Position numbers and translations under genes: made by a program. This document shows, in pieces, positions 1-6,542 of a stretch of DNA of 9,184 bases. Each line of letters begins with the position of its first letter. Positions within the stretch are counted from its first letter, which is position 1. The notes below the pieces were generated by a model. The model worked only from the letters and a program-made list of their open reading frames with translations, made no database searches and was not told the DNA's origin. Origin of the DNA: an uncultured Dokdonia sp. (lineage in GTDB: Bacteria > Bacteroidota > Bacteroidia > Flavobacteriales > Flavobacteriaceae); assembly GCA_937124495.1 (NCBI GenBank), contig CAKZKZ010000703.1:1-9184 (forward strand). Reading direction: 5' to 3'.

Positions 1-12
1 GTAATACAAAAA

Positions 13-1101
13 ATGGATACAGAAATAGAGAATCTACAATCAAGTATTAAAAGAAAACATGTTTTCAAATATAAACCAGAGTTTTCAGAATCTTTTATAA
101 CTGATATTCCAGAAAGTCAAATTATTCCATTAACTCTTGAAGTTTTTGAAAAGGTAGGATGGGTAGTTGTTTTTAAAGACAAAAAATCTGTAGAAGCAAA
201 AAGAAAAAACAGTTTTAATAAACTAACTGAAAAAATAACAGTTACAAAAAGTAATTCTAATCGTATTAAAGTAGATAGCAAAACAATTGATACTAATTTT
301 TGGGATGTAGGAAGGAACTCTAAAAGAACAGGGTTATTTATTGCTCTTTTTAAAAAATTAGCATTAGAATATAAAACGAGTGGAAAACTTAAAGAATTAG
401 AATCTGAATATGAAAATCAAAACAGTTGGGTTGATTATGAAATCCCAACTGAATTACCTCAGCCAAGTGTATCCAAAAAACCAAATCTATTAGTAACTAT
501 AATAGGCGGAGTAATTATTTCGGTTGCCATCGGTTTACTTATAGGTTTCTTGACTCAAAAATTTATTTATATTATTGGAATTTATGAAGTAGGTATTGGT
601 ATCGCTTTAGGCTATTTATTTAGTAATGTTCTAAAAGCAACCAATTATATTGATTATTATAAAATTCGAATAATGATCGGAGTGATGACTCTTGTTGTTT
701 TTATAACAAGTTTATATTTTCAATATTATTTGATAATCACAGAAAATAACATCGTAAACGCAGGGTTCTTTGAGTTTATCAAACTACGTGTAGAAGGTGG
801 ATTAATGATAAAAACACTAAATACGGGTGCTATTGGACTCATCTTAAGTTGGGTTCTTCAGATAGTATTACCTTTCTTTTTAGCACAAATAAACGTTGCA
901 GGTAGTTTAATGAACTCTTCTATTGAAAAAATACCTAGAGAAGTACTTGAATATGTGATCTATCTATTTGATACTAACAAACCTGAAAGTGAAGTTAGAG
1001 CTGAGTTAGCATCCAAGGGTTGGAACAGAAAAGAAGATCAAGATGATGTATTTGATGCTATTGGGGCAATTAGTGAATTTCAGCAAATAAATCGTGAATA
1101 G
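13..1101 (+). CDS. Membrane protein of unknown function with conserved N-terminal soluble domain
   Basis: I do not recognise a named family. Residues ~1-155 form a hydrophilic domain with a pattern I associate with other flavobacterial membrane proteins: an alternating strand ending in VGWVVVF (48-54), a basic stretch EAKRK (61-65), strands around EKITV (73-77), and a conserved-looking DVGRNSKR (98-105). A WVDYEIP motif (139-145) leads into the membrane part. About four membrane helices follow (roughly 157-180, 183-206, 218-239, 268-292). The cytosolic tail (~308-352) contains a helical segment with LASKGWNR (332-339), possibly a small helical-bundle domain. The reading frame is open to the left edge of the window (GTA ATA CAA AAA before the ATG), so the true start could lie outside and the N-terminus is uncertain. 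It is separated by about 200 non-coding bases from the next gene, so it is probably a separate transcription unit. Confidence 0.75.
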   Translation: MDTEIENLQSSIKRKHVFKYKPEFSESFITDIPESQIIPLTLEVFEKVGWVVVFKDKKSVEAKRKNSFNKLTEKITVTKSNSNRIKVDSKTIDTNFWDVGRNSKRTGLFIALFKKLALEYKTSGKLKELESEYENQNSWVDYEIPTELPQPSVSKKPNLLVTIIGGVIISVAIGLLIGFLTQKFIYIIGIYEVGIGIALGYLFSNVLKATNYIDYYKIRIMIGVMTLVVFITSLYFQYYLIITENNIVNAGFFEFIKLRVEGGLMIKTLNTGAIGLILSWVLQIVLPFFLAQINVAGSLMNSSIEKIPREVLEYVIYLFDTNKPESEVRAELASKGWNRKEDQDDVFDAIGAISEFQQINRE

Positions 1102-1153
1102 TAACACATAAAAACTATATACATTTTAGTATTCTCTTTATAAATATAGATAT

Positions 1154-1184
1154 TCCTCACTATTATTAAGTATATCCTCACTAT
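1154..1184 (+). repeat. Pair of 10-base direct repeats, 21-base period
   Basis: The 10-mer TCCTCACTAT occurs at 1154-1163 and again at 1175-1184, a period of exactly 21 bases, which is two turns of the DNA helix. The pair lies about 65-90 bases upstream of the promoter-like box of the DUF2339 gene. A same-face tandem repeat at this distance is a plausible binding site for a dimeric activator, but no regulator can be named from the sequence. Confidence 0.45.
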
Positions 1185-1246
1185 AAAATAACAACAATAT
1201 TATTTACAGTATATTTAATCATTATAACCTGTTATTTCACAATAAC

Positions 1247-1254
1247 TAGATTTG
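1247..1254 (+). promoter_or_regulatory. Candidate Bacteroidota -7 promoter box for the DUF2339 operon
   Basis: TAGATTTG matches the Bacteroidota -7 consensus TAnnTTTG at every fixed position. It lies about 50 bases upstream of the ATG at 1304, so transcription would start near 1260. No TTTG-type -33 element sits at the expected 19-base spacing, which keeps confidence low. Confidence 0.4.
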
Positions 1255-1303
1255 GCAATTCGCTTTTTAAATGGTGTTTATCAAAAGACTAACTATCTAA
1301 TCT

Positions 1304-3739
1304 ATGACAGAAAATCAGCATAAGATCAATCAGCTTTTTAGTGCGGTAGAAAGACTATTAAAGAAACAGGAAGATATTTCTAAAGACATTACCTTATTAC
1401 GTAACGAGATACAAAAGGTACAAGATGCTGATCCAAAAATTGACCCTATAAAAGAAGATCTTCCGAAAGAACAAGCTCCAGTAGAAGAAGTGATTACCGC
1501 TCCTATTTCTGACGCTATAAAAGAGGAAAAAGTCGATACTCCGCCTATTCTTGATCAAACAAAAGAAAAGGAAGAGATTATTTATATGTCTTCTCATGAA
1601 AGATATAAAAAAGAAAATCCAGCGCAAGAAACTACAACTCCCACATCTAAAATTCCTAAAACTAAAAATGAGCTAGAAAAGTTTATAGGTGAAAACCTAA
1701 TCAATAAAATAGGAATTGCTATTACTGTGATCGGGGTTGCCTTAGGTGCAAAATATTCTATAGAAAATGATTTAGTAAGTCCACTTACAAGAATTATCTT
1801 AGGTTACTTATCTGGAATTGGTCTCTTAGGTTTTGGAATCAAATTAAAGAAGAAATACGAAAGCTATAGCGCTGTACTCGTTAGTGGTGCCATTGCTATT
1901 ATGTATTTCATTACATTTTCTGCCTATAGTTTTTATGAACTCATCCCGCAAACCATGGCGTTTATACTCATGGTCGTTTTTACTGTATTCAGTGTAATAG
2001 CCGCCATTAATTATAACAAGCAAATTATTGCTCATATAGGCTTAGTAGGTGCGTATGCCATCCCTTTTTTATTAAGTGATGGCTCAGGAAAAGTAGCTGT
2101 GCTATTCAGTTATATGGCGATTATTAATATCGGAATTCTGATCATTTCATTCAAAAAATATTGGAAGCCTCTCTATTATTCTTCTTTTGGTTTGACATGG
2201 CTTATTTTCTTAGTTTGGTATGGAACAGAATATAAACATGATGACCATTTCACATTAGCATTTACGTTTCTAACGATATTCTTTGTCATCTTTTATCTTA
2301 CATTTTTAGCGTATAAACTCATTAAAAATGAGAAATTTGAAATTGAGACGATTGTATTACTCCTCTTCAATTCCTTTGTTTTTTACGGACTAGGTTATGC
2401 CATTTTAAGTGGGCACGAAACAGGTAAAGATCTCCTAGGAATCTTCACTCTCTGTAATGCAATTATTCATTTTGTAGTGAGTGTCATCATTTATCGTAAA
2501 AAACTAGCTGATAAAAATCTATTCTACCTTGTTGTTGGCTTGGTACTCGTTTTTATCACCATTACCATCCCAGTGCAACTAGACGGTAATTGGGTGACCT
2601 TATTATGGGCTACAGAAGCTGTATTACTCTTTTGGATTGGAAGAACAAAGAATATCCCTGTATACGAAAAGCTATCTTATATTGTGATGGGAATTGCTTT
2701 CTTTAGTATGATACACGACTGGATGGACGGCTATAGCCTATCTAGTTATAGATTTTCAGAAGTACAGTTAACCCCTATATTCAATATTCATTTCTTAACC
2801 TCTTTATTTGTGGTAACTGCCTTTGGGGCCATACAATATATCAATAGTAATAAAAAGCACACACCTGCCTTTGGCGCTGAAAATCAGCTTTCTAAAGTTA
2901 TTTCATTTTTGATTCCTACTGCACTTATTTTTATTAGTTATTTTGCGATTCGTTCAGAAATAGCAATCTATTGGGATCAATTATTTAATAATTCCCTCAT
3001 TACTAAAGATGAAAATTTAAGTACGTCTTTTAATCACCATTCTAACTACAGTTTGAAGAATTTTAAGATCATCTGGATCATTAATTATTCCCTACTATTT
3101 TTCTCCATACTTGCTTTTCTGAACCTCAGGAAAATTAAAAATAAGATCTTAACCTATATGAGTCTTGGTTTACTCACATTAACGATTTTAAGTTTTTTAA
3201 CTAGCGGTCTTTATGAGTTAAGTGAACTTCGAGAAGCGTATTTAGAACAAACACTATCAGAATACTACCACATAGGTTTCATGTATATAGGCATACGATA
3301 CATTTCATTTGCTTTTGTGGCACTTGCACTTTTCTTATGTTACAAAATCACACGACAAGATTTCGTACAGAAAAAACTTCATATCCCTTTTGATATTCTA
3401 CTCCACCTATCCATATTATGGGTCGCAAGTAGCGAACTCATACACTGGATGGATATGGGAGCGTCTGAACAATCTTATAAATTAGGACTCAGTATCCTTT
3501 GGGGAGTGTATGCCCTCTTATTAATTGGATTAGGAATCTGGAAAAAGAAACAATACCTGCGTATTGGTGCTTTTATATTATTCGGCATTACCCTTATCAA
3601 ACTCTTTGTGTACGACATCTCTCACCTCAATACCATATCAAAAACCATCGTGTTTGTATCACTGGGGGTATTATTACTTATTATTTCATTTTTATATAAC
3701 AAATACAAAAACAGTATCGCTAATGAAACAACAGACTAA
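1304..3739 (+). CDS. DUF2339 family large polytopic membrane protein
   Basis: This 811-residue protein matches the DUF2339 pattern. A hydrophilic N-terminus (1-125) has a short coiled-coil-like start and a Glu/Lys/Pro-rich linker. The family signature GENLINKIG (129-137) then leads straight into the first membrane helix. The rest is a dense series of hydrophobic helices, my count being about 18-22, with few long loops; the largest lies near 565-590. The protein sits in the inner membrane. Its biochemical role is unknown in any organism I can recall. The start ATG at 1304 gives the expected N-terminus, and no Shine-Dalgarno sequence is seen, which is normal in this phylum. The last 17 bases overlap the start of the DUF3999 gene. 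The same pairing recurs in distant bacteria and suggests that the two proteins work together, perhaps as one envelope complex (inference). Confidence 0.9.
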   Translation: MTENQHKINQLFSAVERLLKKQEDISKDITLLRNEIQKVQDADPKIDPIKEDLPKEQAPVEEVITAPISDAIKEEKVDTPPILDQTKEKEEIIYMSSHERYKKENPAQETTTPTSKIPKTKNELEKFIGENLINKIGIAITVIGVALGAKYSIENDLVSPLTRIILGYLSGIGLLGFGIKLKKKYESYSAVLVSGAIAIMYFITFSAYSFYELIPQTMAFILMVVFTVFSVIAAINYNKQIIAHIGLVGAYAIPFLLSDGSGKVAVLFSYMAIINIGILIISFKKYWKPLYYSSFGLTWLIFLVWYGTEYKHDDHFTLAFTFLTIFFVIFYLTFLAYKLIKNEKFEIETIVLLLFNSFVFYGLGYAILSGHETGKDLLGIFTLCNAIIHFVVSVIIYRKKLADKNLFYLVVGLVLVFITITIPVQLDGNWVTLLWATEAVLLFWIGRTKNIPVYEKLSYIVMGIAFFSMIHDWMDGYSLSSYRFSEVQLTPIFNIHFLTSLFVVTAFGAIQYINSNKKHTPAFGAENQLSKVISFLIPTALIFISYFAIRSEIAIYWDQLFNNSLITKDENLSTSFNHHSNYSLKNFKIIWIINYSLLFFSILAFLNLRKIKNKILTYMSLGLLTLTILSFLTSGLYELSELREAYLEQTLSEYYHIGFMYIGIRYISFAFVALALFLCYKITRQDFVQKKLHIPFDILLHLSILWVASSELIHWMDMGASEQSYKLGLSILWGVYALLLIGLGIWKKKQYLRIGAFILFGITLIKLFVYDISHLNTISKTIVFVSLGVLLLIISFLYNKYKNSIANETTD

Positions 3740-4958
3740 CATTAGTATAGGAATACTGTTACTTGTGTTTTCTTGTTCTTATGGGCAGATGCAAGAATAT
3801 ACTTATAAACGTGAACTCAAAGGAATCAGTGATCAGTGGCACAAAGTTGTGGTGCCGGAAACGGTGTTTGGTACGCTTTCGCGAAAGCTAACCGACATCA
3901 GACTTTATGGAATTACAAAAGACAATGATACCATCGAAGCACCGTATATACTTCAAAAAACAAAAGATAAAGTATCCACCGAAGAAATAGCTTTTCAACT
4001 ACTAAATACCTCTCACAATGGCGAAGGCTACTTTTATACGTTTGAAATTCCATCAACAGCTCCTATTAACCAGATTGATCTACATTTTGGTCAACAAAAT
4101 TTTGACTGGCAACTTCAACTAGAAGGAAGTCAGGATCAGAAAGAATGGTTTACCATCGCAGATGCCTACCGAATTGTATCCATAAAAAACGAACTTACTG
4201 ATTTTCAATTTAGCAAACTCACCTTTCCAGATGTAAAATATCGATATTTCAAACTTCGTGTCAACTCAAAAAAGAAACCCGACTTACAAAGAGTCAGCAT
4301 CTCACAGGAAAATATTATAGAAGGCACCTTAAAAGAGTATAAGATAACATCTAACCAAACGAAAGAAGACAAACAAAGTCGACAAACAGAGATAAACATT
4401 GAATTGCAACATGCTGTTCCAGTAAGTTTCCTAAAAATGAACGTGAACGCTTCCTTTGATTATTATAGACCTGTCACTATAAAATACCTCACAGATAGTA
4501 TCCAAACAGAAAAAGGATGGATCTATAACTACCGCACATTGACTTCTGGCGTACTGAGTTCTGAAGGCATAAACGAATTCAAAGCCACAGGTACCACCGC
4601 AAAAAAACTCAAAATACTCATTCATAATCAAGACAATCAATCCTTAGGCATTAATGACATTCAAGTAAAAGGATATACTCACGAACTCATTGCTCGTTTT
4701 ACAGAACCAGCTACGTATTTTTTAACCTACGGGAATAAAAATGCGAAACGCCCTACCTATGATATTCAGAAGTTTACAGAAAATATTCCTACAGCCCTAA
4801 CCACCCTAGAAATAGGCAATCAAACCATCATCCAGAAAGACGACGCAACTACTAGGTCTCCATTATTTGAAAATAAAATCTGGCTTTGGGGCATTATGGG
4901 ACTACTTATCTTAGTGCTTGGAGGATTTTCTTTAAAAATGATCAAACAGAAACAATAA
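3723..4958 (+). CDS. DUF3999 family exported protein with C-terminal membrane anchor
   Basis: The product has 411 residues from the ATG at 3723. The frame is open further upstream (to 3564), but that part lies inside the DUF2339 gene and reads as nonsense, whereas 3723 gives a clean signal peptide: Lys2, a hydrophobic core GILLLVF (10-16), and a probable cleavage at SYG|Q (after 21). The body begins with the YTYKREL strand typical of DUF3999. Around residues 110-205 a beta-rich segment (DWQLQLEGSQDQKEWF, then RYFKLRV) resembles an F5/8-type C (discoidin) galactose-binding fold. Near the end LTYGN (334-338) and RPTYD (343-347) are family-like, followed by one membrane helix (~386-405) and a short basic cytosolic tail. 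The bulk is therefore predicted periplasmic. Its 17-base overlap with the DUF2339 gene implies coupled translation. The molecular function is unknown. It contains a GC-rich 14-base palindrome (3875-3888). Confidence 0.88.
   Translation: MKQQTNISIGILLLVFSCSYGQMQEYTYKRELKGISDQWHKVVVPETVFGTLSRKLTDIRLYGITKDNDTIEAPYILQKTKDKVSTEEIAFQLLNTSHNGEGYFYTFEIPSTAPINQIDLHFGQQNFDWQLQLEGSQDQKEWFTIADAYRIVSIKNELTDFQFSKLTFPDVKYRYFKLRVNSKKKPDLQRVSISQENIIEGTLKEYKITSNQTKEDKQSRQTEINIELQHAVPVSFLKMNVNASFDYYRPVTIKYLTDSIQTEKGWIYNYRTLTSGVLSSEGINEFKATGTTAKKLKILIHNQDNQSLGINDIQVKGYTHELIARFTEPATYFLTYGNKNAKRPTYDIQKFTENIPTALTTLEIGNQTIIQKDDATTRSPLFENKIWLWGIMGLLILVLGGFSLKMIKQKQ
3875..3888. repeat. Perfect 14-base palindrome inside the DUF3999 gene
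   Basis: GCTTTCGCGAAAGC is a perfect palindrome with 8 of 14 bases G or C, in a much more AT-rich gene. It encodes part of TLSRKL. I have the impression that this palindrome is over-represented in some flavobacterial genomes, but that memory is unverified; only one copy is present in this window. Confidence 0.6.
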
Positions 4959-4959
4959 G

Positions 4960-5547
4960 ATGAAACAAACTGAAAAAATACTAGGGATTTTTGCGTTCCT
5001 TTCTATCCTATTGGAATTGCTCTATGACTATCCATATGTTCCAGAGTTAATTATACTTTCTTGCTTTTTCTTATCTCTACTCTATTTCTTTTTTAGTTTT
5101 CTTTTACTTAATGATATACGCCTAAGAAATGTATTCAAAAAAGAATCTTATAAAAAAATTAGTACTATACGAATCATTGGAACTATAGCTGCTGGGGTTG
5201 TATTTTTTATCATTCTAACTGGTATATTATTTAAATTTTTTAATTGGCCAGGAGGCAATTATAATTTATATATCGGATTAATGCTTCTCTTAGGTATTTC
5301 TATCATCCCTATTATTAAATTTCTTTTAACCAAAGCTCCATTTTATCGCAATCTACTAATACGCTTCTTTGTCATAGGAGCAATAGGAATTATATTCTTT
5401 TCTCTTTCGCCCGAACTGCTCATTGAAATGAAATATCGAAATTACCCTGATTATATCGAAATAGAAAAAGCATTATTAAAAGATCCTTATAATGAAACAC
5501 TTATTAAAAAAGCGCAAGAAGAAAGGATTAAAATGAACTCAAAATAG
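4960..5547 (+). CDS. Five-helix membrane protein of unknown function
   Basis: This 195-residue, very hydrophobic protein has five predicted membrane helices (about 5-22, 29-50, 70-92, 101-121, 130-150) and a charged C-terminal tail (155-195) that is probably helical. The segment FKFFNWPGG (91-99), just before the fourth helix, resembles the hydrophobic-pair-plus-WPG motif seen in many small Bacteroidota membrane proteins, including GldL-like ones. That likeness is short and does not justify a name. The ATG follows the DUF3999 stop codon after a single base, so the gene is almost certainly co-transcribed and translationally coupled with it. No enzyme motif is visible. It may be an accessory subunit of whatever the DUF2339/DUF3999 pair does, or a lineage-specific passenger gene. 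Confidence 0.8.
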   Translation: MKQTEKILGIFAFLSILLELLYDYPYVPELIILSCFFLSLLYFFFSFLLLNDIRLRNVFKKESYKKISTIRIIGTIAAGVVFFIILTGILFKFFNWPGGNYNLYIGLMLLLGISIIPIIKFLLTKAPFYRNLLIRFFVIGAIGIIFFSLSPELLIEMKYRNYPDYIEIEKALLKDPYNETLIKKAQEERIKMNSK

Positions 5548-5571
5548 TGATTTTAAAAGACTGTATATTCT

Positions 5572-5940
5572 ATGTATATCTCTATCAATAACATCCAGGT
5601 TGATAAGACTAAAATCCTATCGCTCATACAAAATCAAAAAAAAATAGCTGCTATAAAACTGATAAGAGAGCAACTACAAATAGGCTTAAGAGAATCTAAA
5701 GACATTGTAGATAACCTAGACCAAGACCCTACGTATTACGATGGGAAAAATCATACAATTGATATGATACCCCCAGAACTATTCAATGATTCAAATACCA
5801 TAAAGACTTCTCGAATAACAAAAAGGGATCAACAACAAAGAACCCCAATTATTGAAAGAACAAAAACTAATACCAAAACCTATATTATTATATTTTTAAT
5901 AATTTGCCTCATAATACTAGGGTATTTGTATAGTACTTGA
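5572..5940 (+). CDS. Tail-anchored protein with ribosomal L7/L12 C-terminal-like domain
   Basis: This is a 122-residue protein. Residues ~13-50 match the core of the L7/L12 C-terminal fold: KKIAAIKLIRE (23-33), then IGLRESKDIVD (37-47), the counterpart of the ribosomal TGLGLKEAKDLVD helix pair. A charged linker (~52-100) follows, and then one strongly hydrophobic helix (~102-119) ending two or three residues before the stop. The topology suggests a cytosolic domain held to the inner membrane by its tail. It is not the ribosomal stalk protein: the N-terminal dimerisation domain is missing and the membrane tail is foreign to it. Short L7/L12-like proteins of this kind are, to my knowledge, uncharacterised; a protein-protein contact role is the obvious guess. 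It starts 24 bases after the preceding stop and is the last gene before a strong terminator. Confidence 0.8.
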   Translation: MYISINNIQVDKTKILSLIQNQKKIAAIKLIREQLQIGLRESKDIVDNLDQDPTYYDGKNHTIDMIPPELFNDSNTIKTSRITKRDQQQRTPIIERTKTNTKTYIIIFLIICLIILGYLYST

Positions 5941-6006
5941 ATTCAATGGGTAAATATGAAAGCTAAACTACATTTTACATATATTCATAAGGAATACAAA
6001 TTACTT

Positions 6007-6040
6007 AAAGAGGTTATCTATACGTAGATAATCTCTTTTT
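6007..6040 (+). terminator. Rho-independent terminator of the DUF2339 operon
   Basis: The 14-base arm 6007-6020 (AAAGAGGTTATCTA) pairs with 6025-6038 with one G-U wobble and no mismatch, around a four-base TACG loop. The right arm runs into five T residues (6036-6040). It lies 66 bases after the stop of the L7/L12-like gene and points in the same direction. The stem is AT-rich, but its length and T-tract make it the best terminator in the window. Confidence 0.85.
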
Positions 6041-6230
6041 CATTCGTAAAACACTTAAAATGATTACATTAAACACAAATGATAAGTATTTTTTTTGTAA
6101 GTTTTTTCTGTAATTAGCATATACATATCCCGTAACAAATGTAATCCGTTTCCTACTAAAATTTAAATCTTAAAAAACGCTTACAGCAAGTATACTCTTT
6201 ATTTCAAGCATATTTATATTTCAAAAATCA

Positions 6231-6260
6231 GTTCCTTTTTTTATCTCAAAAAAAAAGAAC
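6231..6260. repeat. AT-rich imperfect inverted repeat
   Basis: GTTC at 6231-6234 plus seven T pair with seven of nine A plus GAAC at 6257-6260, with one C/A mismatch and a short loop around ATCTC. It could form a weak hairpin or simply be a T-tract/A-tract bend. No function is evident. Confidence 0.35.
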
Positions 6261-6332
6261 TCAGAACACAAAATCAAACAAATATACTAACAATCAAATA
6301 CTTACGTATATTTTTATTACATTTAATAATTA

Positions 6333-6366
6333 CGTTTTAAAATTATTAATCATTGATTTTAAGACG
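6333..6366. repeat. 11-base inverted repeat with 12-base spacer
   Basis: CGTTTTAAAAT (6333-6343) and ATTTTAAGACG (6356-6366) are reverse complements except for one position, which could be a G-U pair. The site is upstream of the toxin precursor gene and could be an operator. In such AT-rich DNA, chance is a serious alternative. Confidence 0.3.
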
Positions 6367-6426
6367 ATATCCATCAAATAGTCTCAAAGTATATACAACC
6401 ATCGAGTTACATAATATAAAAAAGAA

Positions 6427-6508
6427 ATGAATACTCTTTAAAGTTAAGATTTGCAAATCGATATGGGTCGGAATTAACGCTGAAACAGCGACCAAATTTA
6501 GTATTCAT
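6427..6508 (+). promoter_or_regulatory. Candidate structured leader or operator cluster of the sdp-like operon
   Basis: A perfect 9-base inverted repeat, ATGAATACT (6427-6435) with AGTATTCAT (6500-6508), encloses two more self-complementary elements. One is the perfect 12-base palindrome GATTTGCAAATC (6448-6459). The other is a GC-rich hairpin in which GCTG (6479-6482) and CAGC (6486-6489) close an AAA loop, extended by GGTC (6466-6469) pairing with GACC (6490-6493) across a 9-base one-sided bulge. Read as RNA, this gives a closed three-way-junction-like fold ending 34 bases before the ATG of the toxin gene. Read as DNA, the palindrome could be a repressor site. I do not recognise it as a known riboswitch class. 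Confidence 0.4.
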
Positions 6509-6542
6509 CATATTCTGAAAGTAGGCAACCAATAAAATAATT

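Larger units (their letters stand above)
1102..1303. other. Non-coding gap between two transcription units
   Basis: This AT-rich spacer of about 200 bases has no open reading frame of note on either strand. No convincing terminator hairpin is visible behind the upstream gene. It holds a pair of 10-base direct repeats (1154-1163 and 1175-1184) and a promoter-like box (1247-1254), listed separately. Confidence 0.6.
5941..6542. other. 600-base non-coding region before the sdp-like operon
   Basis: No credible gene is seen on either strand; stop codons are dense in all frames. The left end holds the terminator of the upstream operon (6007-6040). The middle (6041-6420) is very AT-rich, with two imperfect inverted repeats (6231-6260 and 6333-6366). 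The right end (6427-6508) has a cluster of nested inverted repeats just before the toxin precursor gene. No clear TAnnTTTG promoter box was found; the closest is AAGATTTG at 6447-6454, one base off. That box lies inside the repeat cluster and overlaps a palindrome. Confidence 0.65.

Noticed and set aside
1397..2035. Minus-strand reading frames opposite the DUF2339 gene
   Set aside because: They mirror the coding bias of the real gene; the products have no family features and no promoter or spacing support.
3564..3722. In-frame upstream extension of the DUF3999 gene
   Set aside because: It lies inside the DUF2339 gene in another frame, reads as low-quality sequence, and would bury the clear signal peptide that begins at 3723.
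4205..4640. Minus-strand reading frames opposite the DUF3999 gene
   Set aside because: They are short, lie fully inside a well-supported gene, and have no recognisable features.
5937..5946. Palindrome TTGAATTCAA over the stop of the L7/L12-like gene
   Set aside because: Ten AT-rich bases are easily met by chance, and the real terminator is 60 bases further on.
6427..6477. Mini reading frames (ATG to stop within five codons) at 6427 and 6463
   Set aside because: Far too short to support as leader peptides; frequent by chance in AT-rich DNA.
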